From: Lysinibacillus fusiformis
GTDB taxonomy: Bacteria; Bacillota; Bacilli; Bacillales_A; Planococcaceae
Reading direction: 5' to 3'
NCBI RefSeq assembly: GCF_002845985.1
Contig: NZ_PDFK01000004.1
Location: forward strand, 186,001-250,000
DNA: 64,000 bases
The notes beneath the pieces were generated by a model. The model did not search any database. It was not told where the DNA came from and was given only the letters and a program-made list of their open reading frames with translations. Below are positions 1-7,603 of this stretch, piece by piece (the first letter of the stretch is position 1; every line of letters starts with the position of its first letter). The translations under genes and the position numbers were made by a program.

Positions 1-554
1 GAAACAACTAACCCTGATTGCTTTTCTTCCTCACTTTTCCCACCTGCTGATTCCTCATTTAAGTTTTTCGTTGAAATCGTTGTTTGAGCTGCCATAATTT
101 GTGCTGCTTGCTCAGGTGATAACGATAATTGCTGTACGGCATAATGCTGACCAGCATACTGCAATAAGGATGACAATGTGGATTGATCGTTCAATTTCAA
201 TGGTGTGAACGTCGCTATTTCTGCTTGTAGCTGACCATCTTGATCGTTAATCGTCACAATCGCATCAAGCTTGCCATCCTTTACTTTTTTTTCAAGTTTT
301 GAAACATCCTGTTCATCCTGAATAAAGGCCATATCCCCATTGGAGACAAAGATTCCACTTAAATCTGCAGAAGTTTCATTAATAATGGCGATTTGCTGTG
401 CTTCATCATCACCCGTAAATAGCTCTTTAATTTCTGACCAGAATACAGCTACAGACATGACAAGGACATATAAACAGGTCATTAAGATAAACGATTTGGA
501 CTTGATTTTAGATTTATATAATTGCTTCATTAGTAAACTAAACTTCGACAACAT
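1..554 (-). CDS. ABC-2 type exporter permease, YhaP/NatB-like (3' end outside window)
   Basis: Membrane subunit of an ABC exporter; only the N-terminal ~184 codons lie in the window. One transmembrane segment near residues 22-40 (FILMTCLYVLVMSVAVFW) is followed by a long polar extracytoplasmic region, the usual build of YhaP/NatB permeases with their large loop after TM1. The ATG at 554 overlaps the end of the ATPase gene by 17 bp and has AAGG about 9 nt upstream; a second ATG at 530 is possible. Pairing with the ATPase upstream supports a two-gene exporter. By family, substrates may be sodium or small toxic compounds; the real substrate is unknown. Confidence 0.8.
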   Translation of the reverse strand, partial: MLSKFSLLMKQLYKSKIKSKSFILMTCLYVLVMSVAVFWSEIKELFTGDDEAQQIAIINETSADLSGIFVSNGDMAFIQDEQDVSKLEKKVKDGKLDAIVTINDQDGQLQAEIATFTPLKLNDQSTLSSLLQYAGQHYAVQQLSLSPEQAAQIMAAQTTISTKNLNEESAGGKSEEEKQSGLVV

Positions 555-1443
555 GGCCACCTACCTTGTCTTTAAAGATTTCATCTAACGATAAATAATC
601 CAAGCTGAATTTTTCAATATATTTCCCATTGGACAGCTGCTCAAAAATACTTTGGGCAAAGCTTTCGTCTGCTAATGTAAGAACCGTTTGCTCCTTCTCT
701 ACACGCACATCCTTGACGCCTTCTAGTGCCAATAGCTGTGTCGTTGACCAATCCGTACGAACTGCAAGCTTTGTTTTACCATATTGTTTCTTTAAATCTA
801 GTAAGCTTCCAGAAAATAAAGAGACACCTCGTTTTAATAAGCACAAATGATCACAAAGCTCCTCGACATTATCCATTTGGTGACTGGAGAATAAAATGGT
901 TGTACCCTGCTCTTTTAATAGTAAAATCGCATCCTTCAGTAAATCTTTATTAACTGGATCTAGTCCACTAAATGGTTCATCTAAAATTAAAAACGCTGGT
1001 TTATGAATAAAGCTTGCAATGAGCTGAACCTTTTGCTGGTTCCCCTTTGATAATGTTTCTGCCTTATCTTTGCGTTTTTCTTCCAGCTCAAAGCGTTGAA
1101 TCCAAAAATCTATTTCTTTTTTTAACTCTGCTTTTTTCATACCACGTAGCTCACCAAAAAAGTACAACTGCTCCTCTACCTTCATCGTTGGGAAAATACC
1201 TCGCTCCTCGGGTAAATAGCCAAGGATATCTCGGTTAATGGCATTGACTGGCTGACCACTCCAAGTAATTGTACCCGCCGTCGTTTCCTGTAAATCTAAA
1301 ATCATTCGGAATGTCGTTGTCTTCCCTGCACCGTTTTGTCCAATCAGACCAAAAATTTCACCTTTTTCAATGGTAAAATTCAAATCATCCACAGCTGTAA
1401 AATCCTTGTACTTCTTTGTAACACGCTGTAACTGTAATGTCAT
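538..1443 (-). CDS. ABC transporter ATP-binding protein, YhaQ/NatA-like
   Basis: ATPase subunit (301 aa) of the exporter formed with the overlapping permease. Walker A GQNGAGKTT is at residues 35-43, the signature LSKGNQQK near 131-138 and Walker B FLILDEP near 151-157, followed by the D-loop and a switch histidine (SSHQ). The C-terminal ~80 residues form the extra domain common in NatA/YhaQ proteins. The start at 1443 is chosen because AAGGAGG lies 7 nt upstream; a longer reading would begin inside the previous gene without a good ribosome site. It lies third in a PadR-controlled operon after two DUF2812 genes, so it is probably induced with them. Confidence 0.88.
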   Translation of the reverse strand: MTLQLQRVTKKYKDFTAVDDLNFTIEKGEIFGLIGQNGAGKTTTFRMILDLQETTAGTITWSGQPVNAINRDILGYLPEERGIFPTMKVEEQLYFFGELRGMKKAELKKEIDFWIQRFELEEKRKDKAETLSKGNQQKVQLIASFIHKPAFLILDEPFSGLDPVNKDLLKDAILLLKEQGTTILFSSHQMDNVEELCDHLCLLKRGVSLFSGSLLDLKKQYGKTKLAVRTDWSTTQLLALEGVKDVRVEKEQTVLTLADESFAQSIFEQLSNGKYIEKFSLDYLSLDEIFKDKVGGHVVEV

Positions 1444-1456
1444 GTTGTCATCCTCC

Positions 1457-1987
1457 TTATCCTTCAAATATATGTAAGTCTTGTTTCAAGCCCTTTTTGC
1501 GGTTTTCATTTTTCACAATAGGAATGACCAGCAGCAAGGCTACGATCAAGCTCATGCATCCTACACTAGTATTCACTAGTCCTGCAGCAGATTCCCATAA
1601 ACCTAGCGCTATATTATAAATACCAGTCATTAAATTTAACAGTAACACGAGTATAAAAAAGCGATTCATTGATTTTATATAGTTAAATTTGGAAGTGGTA
1701 TCTGTAAATATTTCAAAGGGTCCCTCTGATTTTAGTTTTCGATAATAGGCCCATCCACCAAATTTGGACACACACTCAATATTCATCGCGTCTAGAAACT
1801 CAAAATAATCCTTTGATTTTCTATTCACAAATTCATTTCGATAAATATATAGTTCTGGTGTGCCTTTTTCAAATACAAAGTAACCTGCCACTGTTTTTTT
1901 TAGATTCCACCCCCGATCCGCCATATCATTGACCCATCGTTCTTCCTTTTCGTAATCCATAAAAAAACGATACATCCTTTTTTTCAT
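1457..1987 (-). CDS. DUF2812 domain-containing membrane protein (second copy)
   Basis: A 176-aa protein with an N-terminal soluble DUF2812 region (WVNDMADRGWNLKK, then FEKGTPELYIYRNEF) and two predicted C-terminal transmembrane segments near residues 108-130 and 137-157. It resembles its upstream neighbour over its full length, so the two are probably tandem paralogues. GAGGTGAG precedes the ATG. DUF2812 proteins are often encoded next to a PadR regulator; their biochemical role is not established and I do not assign one. The 3' end overlaps the spacer before the ABC ATPase, fitting one transcript. Confidence 0.8.
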   Translation of the reverse strand: MKKRMYRFFMDYEKEERWVNDMADRGWNLKKTVAGYFVFEKGTPELYIYRNEFVNRKSKDYFEFLDAMNIECVSKFGGWAYYRKLKSEGPFEIFTDTTSKFNYIKSMNRFFILVLLLNLMTGIYNIALGLWESAAGLVNTSVGCMSLIVALLLVIPIVKNENRKKGLKQDLHIFEG

Positions 1988-2063
1988 CTAATCTCACCTC
2001 TACTATGAAGTCATGCTTAAATTTTCATTATTTTCTGATTTCCCGGAAAATAATGCTCGCTTG

Positions 2064-2600
2064 TTAATCTGAAAATACATTTAATTCTCTCTTTAATCGA
2101 TTACGTACACGCATAAGCTTATAGAGTGGGAGAGAGAATAATACGACAACAACTAGATTCAACGTATTCAATGTGAAACCAACCCAGTCAGTCGTTTGCT
2201 CCGAAAAATCGCCCATTAAACCGATGATACCAATGAACAAATTTAGTAGAATAAGGGAAAATAACAGTGTCATCTTTTTTGACAAGTTGCCAATTTTGGT
2301 TTTTTTATCTGTATAGAGCTCAAATGGACCTTCCTGTGCTACTTTTCTAAAAAACACAAAATTGCCAGAGCGATCAACCTGTTCAATGCCAGAGGATTGA
2401 AGAAATTCCAGGTAGTCCTCTTCATAGTGACTGCCAAATCGCTCCAATTCATCGTGGCGATAAATATAGCGACCTGGTTCTCCTCGTTCAAACGTAAACC
2501 GAATCCATATGAATTTTTTTAAATGCCAGCCCTGACAAGCCATGTCATTAACCCACTTCTCTATTGCATAGGGATTAATCATCAAGCGATATTTATGCAT
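2064..2600 (-). CDS. DUF2812 domain-containing membrane protein (first copy)
   Basis: A 178-aa protein with the DUF2812 pattern (WVNDMACQGWHLKKF, FERGEPGRYIYRHDE) in its N-terminal half and two transmembrane segments near residues 107-127 and 138-160. I start at the ATG at 2600 because AAAGGAG lies 9 nt upstream; a TTG three codons earlier would overlap the PadR stop. The PadR gene ends at 2602, so the genes are nearly fused and must be co-transcribed. PadR-DUF2812 pairs are common in Firmicutes and the pair may form a sensing or control unit, but that is inference. Confidence 0.8.
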   Translation of the reverse strand: MHKYRLMINPYAIEKWVNDMACQGWHLKKFIWIRFTFERGEPGRYIYRHDELERFGSHYEEDYLEFLQSSGIEQVDRSGNFVFFRKVAQEGPFELYTDKKTKIGNLSKKMTLLFSLILLNLFIGIIGLMGDFSEQTTDWVGFTLNTLNLVVVVLFSLPLYKLMRVRNRLKRELNVFSD

Positions 2601-2601
2601 A

Positions 2602-2916
2602 TTATTCAACTCCTTTCGTTATACGGATACCATTGTCAAAAAGTTCCCTTAATCTTAAAATTTCATATTCAATGACCGTTTTTCCAGTAGCGGTAATGAT
2701 ATATTCTTTCTTTCGCCCATCTTCATCAAGCGCCTCTATCCAGCCTCGTTCTAGCAATGTTTTAATCGCACCATAAATGGTACCTGCGCCTAAACGCACT
2801 CGCCCATTGCTCATTTCCTCCACTAATTGCATAATGCCATAGCCATGCCTAGCCTCGTATAATGCTAATAAAATATAATAAACGCCCTCTGTTAATGGCG
2901 GATGTTCCTGTGTCAT
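2602..2916 (-). CDS. PadR family transcriptional regulator
   Basis: A 104-aa winged-helix repressor. The N-terminal region (ILLALYEARHGYGIMQLVEEMS) and the following RLGAGTIYGAIKTLLERGWIE with GRKKEYIITATGK match the PadR recognition helix and wing; the short C-terminal helix is typical of the small PadR-s2 subfamily. GGGGGG lies about 7 nt before the ATG. It heads an operon with two DUF2812 genes and a YhaQ/YhaP exporter. Two near-identical dyads at 2945-2989 immediately upstream are probable self-binding operators, so the operon is likely autorepressed and released by a ligand that cannot be told from sequence. Confidence 0.9.
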   Translation of the reverse strand: MTQEHPPLTEGVYYILLALYEARHGYGIMQLVEEMSNGRVRLGAGTIYGAIKTLLERGWIEALDEDGRKKEYIITATGKTVIEYEILRLRELFDNGIRITKGVE

Positions 2917-2944
2917 CTAAATCCCCCCTTATATCGCCCATCAA

Positions 2945-2989
2945 TATATCGTCAGTCGATATAATTAAAATATATCAGCAGTCGATATA
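2945..2989 (-). promoter_or_regulatory. two tandem dyad operators for the PadR regulator
   Basis: TATATCGTCAGTCGATATA at 2945-2963 and TATATCAGCAGTCGATATA at 2971-2989 are nearly identical 19-bp dyads with TATATC/GATATA arms, spaced 26 bp centre to centre. They lie just upstream of the padR start. The positions and symmetry are seen directly; assignment to this PadR protein is inferred from position. Confidence 0.65.
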
Positions 2990-3035
2990 GTTGTCAATGC
3001 TCTTCCATTATGTTGCAAATAAAAATATACTTCGT

Positions 3036-3064
3036 TAGCATGTAAGTAATTACTTGCACGAAAG
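3036..3064. promoter_or_regulatory. dyad, probable operator of the decayed tetR
   Basis: GTAAGTAATTACTTGC is a 16-bp dyad with one mismatch, about 10 nt before the remaining tetR codons. TetR-family operators often have this size and position. A weak promoter (TTGCAA, 17-nt spacer, TAGCAT) lies just upstream on the plus strand. Confidence 0.35.
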
Positions 3065-3207
3065 GAACTGCACAACGAATTATCGAAGCTGCTCTACAAT
3101 TGATAAGTGAAAAGGTCTATACAGCTCATCATCCTTGTGACAATCGTTGTCGCTCTGAAACCTGCTCCAATTCCATAATTCAAATAAGCGATGGGCTACG
3201 TTGCTAG
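3055..3207 (+). pseudogene. decayed TetR-family regulator fragment
   Basis: From about 3055 the plus strand reads TKGTAQRIIEAALQLISEK, the hallmark first helix of a TetR/AcrR DNA-binding domain. After about 22 residues the similarity stops and the frame ends at a stop inside the hairpin at 3186-3220. There is no start codon with a ribosome site. In a neighbouring frame the 3' half reads a hydrophobic tail (LIILVTIVVALKPAPIP, then stop), which could be the end of a membrane protein. A deletion joining the head of a tetR gene to the tail of its transporter would explain this, but that is inference. Confidence 0.5.
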
Positions 3208-3220
3208 TAGCCCATCGCTT
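3186..3220. terminator. strong hairpin, probable bidirectional terminator
   Basis: A perfect 14-bp stem (AAGCGATGGGCTAC and its complement) with a 7-nt loop. The T-rich flank is weak, but the length and GC content are those of a terminator. It closes the decayed tetR region. Confidence 0.6.
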
Positions 3221-3238
3221 TATCACTTTGAAAGAGAT

Positions 3239-3511
3239 AAGCTATCCTTCGTTTTGAGCAGAGTATCCTCTGCTTTTCCGGTTTTATCCTACACTTCTCT
3301 CTCTATCCTTCATTTTTAGCATTCTATCCTCCGCTTTTCCTTTCCTATCCTCCACTTTTAACAGGCTATCCTTCGCTTTTAGCGTTCTATCCTACACTTC
3401 TCTCTATCCCTCACTTCAAGACCGCTTTTCCTTTCCTATCCTACACTTTCAGCAGGCTATCCTTCGCTTTTCTTGTTCTATCCTACACTTGTCTCTCTAC
3501 CCTTCACTCCG
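3239..3511. repeat. degenerate ~20-bp tandem repeat (about 14 units)
   Basis: About fourteen copies of a 19-22 bp unit with core CTATCCT-N-C-N-CTTTT run without interruption, for example CTATCCTTCGCTTTT, CTATCCTCCGCTTTT and CTATCCTACACTTCT. The last unit overlaps the 3' end of the downstream tetR gene and encodes its last residues. The strand is strongly C/T rich. There are no regular spacers, so it is not a CRISPR array. Confidence 0.75.
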
Positions 3512-4111
3512 AACATTTTTTAAAATCGAAGCTAGTTGCTGGTTTAGAACTGTTACACTGTCGCTAAAATCGCCGCGATACCATTGGATGATGAGTCCGA
3601 TGATGGCGTTCGCTTGATAGGCACTATAATAGTCGATCGAAATATGGTCCGCTATTTGATGCTCATGGTGTGTAGTAATGTCTCGCTTTAACAGTGAATA
3701 AATCCCGTCAAATAGCATGTAATAGTAGGTCAACGGGACATTTTTAGAAAATACGATACGATAAAACATTTTAAAGCGTTCAATATGATGAAAAATCCGA
3801 ATGGTTGTTGGATCGAGTTGATGGGTGTCCAAGGTTGGGACGGCACGGTAGGGTTCTTCATAGGATTGATATAAATCCTCCATAATTTCCTGAAAGTATT
3901 CTTCAAAGAGCCCCTCTTTTTGCTCGTAATGTAAATAGAATGTTCCTCGATTAATCTTCGCCTCTCTACAAATTTCTGCAATCGATATTTGCTCCAATGG
4001 CTTTTGACTGAGCAAGGTCAATAAGGCGTTGTGCAGGGCTTGTTTCGTTTTAATAATCCGTAAATCGGTTGTACGCAATTTTTTCAGCTCCTTATTCAAC
4101 AGTTTTTCCAA
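3497..4111 (-). CDS. TetR/AcrR family transcriptional regulator
   Basis: A 204-aa regulator. The N-terminal helix-turn-helix is clear (TKQALHNALLTLLSQKPLEQISIAEICREAKINRGTFYLHYEQKEGLF, roughly residues 22-70), with the TFYLHY recognition helix. The C-terminal half is of the ligand-binding type seen in DhaS-like regulators. The TTG at 4111 gives the longest form; the TTG at 4078 (193 aa) has AAGGAG 9 nt upstream and may be the real start. The final residues are encoded by the last unit of the adjacent repeat. It is divergent from an SDR gene and probably controls it. Confidence 0.85.
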   Translation of the reverse strand: MEKLLNKELKKLRTTDLRIIKTKQALHNALLTLLSQKPLEQISIAEICREAKINRGTFYLHYEQKEGLFEEYFQEIMEDLYQSYEEPYRAVPTLDTHQLDPTTIRIFHHIERFKMFYRIVFSKNVPLTYYYMLFDGIYSLLKRDITTHHEHQIADHISIDYYSAYQANAIIGLIIQWYRGDFSDSVTVLNQQLASILKNVRSEG

Positions 4112-4113
4112 AA

Positions 4114-4198
4114 GTGTTGAATACTCAACACATCATGATAATTTGCATATTGAAATCGCTTTCATATTTATTATATGATTTTAATGAACAGATGTTCA
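4114..4198. promoter_or_regulatory. two dyads in the tetR-SDR divergent region
   Basis: GTGTTGA-ATAC-TCAACAC (4114-4131) is a perfect 7-bp-arm dyad, and TGAACA-GA-TGTTCA (4185-4198) is a second. Both sit between the divergent tetR and SDR genes and share the TGTT(G/C)A half-site, as expected for TetR-family operators. Binding is inferred. Confidence 0.5.
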
Positions 4199-4231
4199 AT
4201 AACTATCGACATACATGAGGAGGTCTTTGAG

Positions 4232-4990
4232 ATGAGATTAGAAGGTAAAGTAGCCATTGTGACAGGTGCAGCTTCAGGCATGGGGAAAGCCATTGCTGAA
4301 GGATATGCAAAAGAGGGCGCTAAGGTTGTCGTTTCAGACTTAAATTTAGAGGGTGCCCAAGCAGTTGTGGACGGTATTCAAGCAGCTGGGGGTACAGCAT
4401 TTGCCATTCAAACAAATGTCGCATCAACAGAAGACTTACAACGTTTATTTGACGAAACGAACACGAACTACGGTCAATTAGATATTTTAGTGAACAATGC
4501 GGGCATTATGGATGGGATGGAGCCAGTTGGTGAAATTTCTGATGAACGTTGGGATCGAGTATTCGCCGTGAATACTACAGCCGTTATGCGCTCTATGCGT
4601 ATGGCTACAGAAATTTTCCTTGCGCAAGGGCATGGTGTCTTTGTGAATAATATTTCTGCTGGTGGCTTATACGGGGCACGCGCAGGGGCAGCCTATACAG
4701 CTTCGAAGCATGCCGTTGTCGGTTTAACAAAAAACACAGCGTTTATGTATGCTGATAAAAATATTCGTTGTAATGGGATTGCACCAGGAGCAGTTATGAC
4801 TAATATCGCCTCTTCTATGACTAGTATGAGTGAAGCGGGTGCTGCACGCCAATCACTTGGACTATCGATTAATCCTCGTGCTGGTCAACCAGAAGAAATC
4901 GCACAATTAGCTATTTTTCTTGGTTCAGACGAAGCAAGCTTTGTGAATGGACAAGTGATTGCGGTGGATGGTGGCTGGACAGCTTATTAA
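4232..4990 (+). CDS. SDR family oxidoreductase
   Basis: A 252-aa classical short-chain dehydrogenase/reductase. TGAASGMG at residues 11-18 binds the dinucleotide, NNAG is at 88-91, and the catalytic set is Ser142, Tyr155 and Lys159 with the expected S-X12-Y-X3-K spacing. The acidic residue after beta-2 (SDLN) suggests NAD(H). GAGGAGG lies 8 nt before the ATG at 4232; an earlier start would lack a ribosome site. The divergent TetR gene is the likely repressor. The substrate cannot be told from sequence. Confidence 0.9.
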   Translation: MRLEGKVAIVTGAASGMGKAIAEGYAKEGAKVVVSDLNLEGAQAVVDGIQAAGGTAFAIQTNVASTEDLQRLFDETNTNYGQLDILVNNAGIMDGMEPVGEISDERWDRVFAVNTTAVMRSMRMATEIFLAQGHGVFVNNISAGGLYGARAGAAYTASKHAVVGLTKNTAFMYADKNIRCNGIAPGAVMTNIASSMTSMSEAGAARQSLGLSINPRAGQPEEIAQLAIFLGSDEASFVNGQVIAVDGGWTAY

Positions 4991-5001
4991 GCCATAAAAA
5001 A

Positions 5002-5035
5002 AACCACGCACAGTGAATTATGTCTGTGCGTGGTT
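5002..5035. terminator. bidirectional terminator between SDR and brnQ
   Basis: A 12-bp perfect stem (AACCACGCACAG / CTGTGCGTGGTT) with a 10-nt loop and A/T flanks on both sides, between convergent genes. Confidence 0.85.
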
Positions 5036-5041
5036 ATTCAT

Positions 5042-6382
5042 TTATATGACTTTTCTAGACGGGAACAAGCTCCCAATCACTGCTCCTACAAGAGCTGGTA
5101 GTATCCAACCTAATCCGATGTCATAAAAAGGAAGGATCGTTGAATACAGCTTCTCCACTGCGTCCAAAACGCCTAATTTCGCTCCTGGCACACTTTCCAC
5201 CAAGGCTTTATAGCCATCAATTAAACTAATGAAAAATGTAAAAATCATCGCAATGGCATAAACTGTTTGCTTATTCTTAAAGAAAGATGAGCAAAGAGCA
5301 AGCAAGATTAATACAATGGCTAGTGGATATAAGAACATTAAAACAGGGATCGCAAATTGGATGATATTGTTTAAGCCAAAGTTTGCAATCGTAAAGGACA
5401 CAAGACAAAGTAAGAACACAAACCATTTATAGCTGATTTTTGGAAACACTTCGTGGAAAAATTCACTACAGGACGTAATTAACCCTATACTTGTCTTTAA
5501 ACAAGCGAGGACAATAATAAGTGCCAATAAAATGGCCCCAAAAGAGCCGAAATAGTGATCTGCTACTGCGGCAAAAATTAAACCACCATTGTCAAAAGTA
5601 CCAACAGCATCAATACTAGAAGCTCCCATATACGTAATTAAGCCGTAAATAAGTGTCATTAAAGCCATCGCAAAAATACCCGATGTCCATGTAGCCTTGG
5701 CTATTTCCTTGCGATCTGTAATTCCTGCACTTTTAATAGCATTAATGACAACAATCCCGAATGCCAGCGATGCTAGGGCATCCATCGTATTATAGCCCTC
5801 TTTAAAGCCCGTCATAAAAGCAGCATCCAAATAATCACCGACTGGCTGCTGGAAATCACCCATTGGTTTGATGATGCTTGTGATAATTATAATAAATAAG
5901 ACGACTAAAAAAGCAGGCGTTAAATATTTACCGATGTAATCCATAATTTTTGCTGGATTTAAAGAGAAATAATAGACAACGGCAAAAAATACAAAGCTAA
6001 ATACTGCTAGTAGCAGCGTTGCATGTTGTGGTTGAATGTATGGCTCAAAGCCTACAACAAATGGTACGGTTGCTGTACGTGGAATGGCAAAAAACGGACC
6101 GATTGTTAAATACAGTGCCAATGAAAAAACAATGCCAAATATAGGATGAACACGGTTCGCTAAATCACGTAAACCATTACTACCTGATAAACCAATCGCT
6201 AAAATTCCGAGGAATGGTAGCCCGATGGCAGTAACTAAAAATCCGATTAACCCTAACCAAAAATTAGTTCCAGCAAATTGGCCCATTTGAATAGGAAAAA
6301 TGAGGTTCCCTGCTCCAAAATACAGTCCAAATAACATTGTTCCGATGACTGCATAGGTTGAAAAAGGTATTTTTTGTTGCAT
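5042..6382 (-). CDS. brnQ: branched-chain amino acid transport carrier BrnQ (LIVCS family)
   Basis: A 446-aa membrane carrier for leucine, isoleucine and valine driven by sodium or protons. The N-terminal motif FGLYFGAGNLIFPIQMGQ is the hallmark of LIVCS carriers, and about 12 hydrophobic segments span the protein, including IGLITSCSEFFHEVFPKISY typical of the family. The ATG at 6382 is preferred because AAGGAG lies about 10 nt upstream; earlier in-frame codons add a non-conserved tail. It is monocistronic with its own terminator shared with the SDR gene. No T-box or riboswitch is visible upstream. Confidence 0.92.
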   Translation of the reverse strand: MQQKIPFSTYAVIGTMLFGLYFGAGNLIFPIQMGQFAGTNFWLGLIGFLVTAIGLPFLGILAIGLSGSNGLRDLANRVHPIFGIVFSLALYLTIGPFFAIPRTATVPFVVGFEPYIQPQHATLLLAVFSFVFFAVVYYFSLNPAKIMDYIGKYLTPAFLVVLFIIIITSIIKPMGDFQQPVGDYLDAAFMTGFKEGYNTMDALASLAFGIVVINAIKSAGITDRKEIAKATWTSGIFAMALMTLIYGLITYMGASSIDAVGTFDNGGLIFAAVADHYFGSFGAILLALIIVLACLKTSIGLITSCSEFFHEVFPKISYKWFVFLLCLVSFTIANFGLNNIIQFAIPVLMFLYPLAIVLILLALCSSFFKNKQTVYAIAMIFTFFISLIDGYKALVESVPGAKLGVLDAVEKLYSTILPFYDIGLGWILPALVGAVIGSLFPSRKVI

Positions 6383-6536
6383 AATTGATGTGCTCCTTAG
6401 AAGTTTTAGACCATAGCAAATTATTTTAATCGAATGATTTTTCACTATAATTTCATCATGTTATCAAGCATTTATTATAATTACAATAGTTTTTTCGTTT
6501 ATCTAGATGAATGCTACAAAGTTCAGTTGATTGAAC

Positions 6537-6567
6537 AAAAAAAGAGCTGCCTGCTGACAGCCCCTCC
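6537..6567 (-). terminator. probable terminator of the esterase gene
   Basis: On the minus strand an imperfect hairpin (GGGCTG / CAGCTC core with a G-U pair) is followed by seven T residues, directly after the esterase stop. Confidence 0.55.
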
Positions 6568-7320
6568 TTAGTTTGCAACTGACCATTCAATATGATCTAA
6601 AAATTTATAAACATCTTCATACACTTTATCACGTTCTTTATCTAATGTAATAATGTGACCAGAATTTTCATACCAAATGATTTCTTTGTCGTCTGTTTCT
6701 ACTGTATTTAAAATGAAAGGTGCGCTTTCTTGGTATAGGTCATCATCTAGTGAACCTTGTAACACAAGTGTAGGTGCTTTGATCGTTGATAATTCTTCAC
6801 GAGTTTCAGTTGTTAAACGTGTTACGCCATCCAAAGAATCTTTTGGTGTAATGCGTAATTCATGTAATTCTGAAATGATTTGATCTTTTGATTTATTTTC
6901 AAAGTGTTTATATAAACGAGCATAATGGTACAAACGTGTAAATAAGCCTTTTGAATTATCACGTGTAATTGGTGCACACATCGCTACACACGCTTTCACT
7001 GGAAACGTCTCTGCTACTTTTAATGAGAAGACGCCACCAAGTGAAATCCCAACAACAGCGATTTCTTCATAGCCATTCTCTTGGAGGAAGTTATAACCTT
7101 CCACTACATCGTTCCACCAGTCCTCTGGTTTTGTTTCTAATAATGCTTCTGGTTCTACACCATGCCCACTATAAATTGGTGCATGAACGGTATAACCTCG
7201 TTGAGATAAAAATTCTCCTAGTTTTTTCACATCTTTTGTGCTACCTGTGAATCCATGCAGTAATAGTACGGCTTTTTTGCCTCCCTCAATAGTTAGAGGT
7301 TGTGGCTTAGTTAACTTCAT
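6568..7320 (-). CDS. alpha/beta-hydrolase, Est30/YvaK-like carboxylesterase
   Basis: A 250-aa cytoplasmic esterase for short- to medium-chain esters or monoacylglycerols. The LLLHGFTGS oxyanion segment is at residues 19-27, the nucleophile elbow GISLGG puts Ser93 at the family position, the acidic residue is in GSLDDD near 195, and the histidine is in ENSGHIITLD near 223. Size and motifs match Geobacillus Est30 and Bacillus YvaK. AAGGGG lies about 10 nt before the ATG. In Bacillus yvaK is near secG and rnr; neither is present here, so the gene is relocated relative to that arrangement. Confidence 0.88.
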   Translation of the reverse strand: MKLTKPQPLTIEGGKKAVLLLHGFTGSTKDVKKLGEFLSQRGYTVHAPIYSGHGVEPEALLETKPEDWWNDVVEGYNFLQENGYEEIAVVGISLGGVFSLKVAETFPVKACVAMCAPITRDNSKGLFTRLYHYARLYKHFENKSKDQIISELHELRITPKDSLDGVTRLTTETREELSTIKAPTLVLQGSLDDDLYQESAPFILNTVETDDKEIIWYENSGHIITLDKERDKVYEDVYKFLDHIEWSVAN

Positions 7321-7603
7321 TTTATGATATCCCCTTCACGGAAATTTATAATTGTGTATTTTATGTGTCTATCTTACCACCCTTTATTCATAATGTATAA
7401 TTTATAGTTTTTATCAAATCAATGTGTACCATGCATGAATGATGTCAACTTAACCGCTGTGCTATCACACTTTTGCTACTTAACTTTTCCATTCTGCTAA
7501 TAAAATGCAACGTCCTTTTAAAAATAATTTGCAACCTATACTTCCACTCTGTTTCCCGTTATAATGCAGATAACTTAAAAATAACGAGAAAAGAGGTGAA
7601 AAA

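Noticed and set aside
3239-3511. CRISPR array
   Set aside because: Units are adjacent and degenerate with no constant repeats or unique spacers; no cas genes are near.
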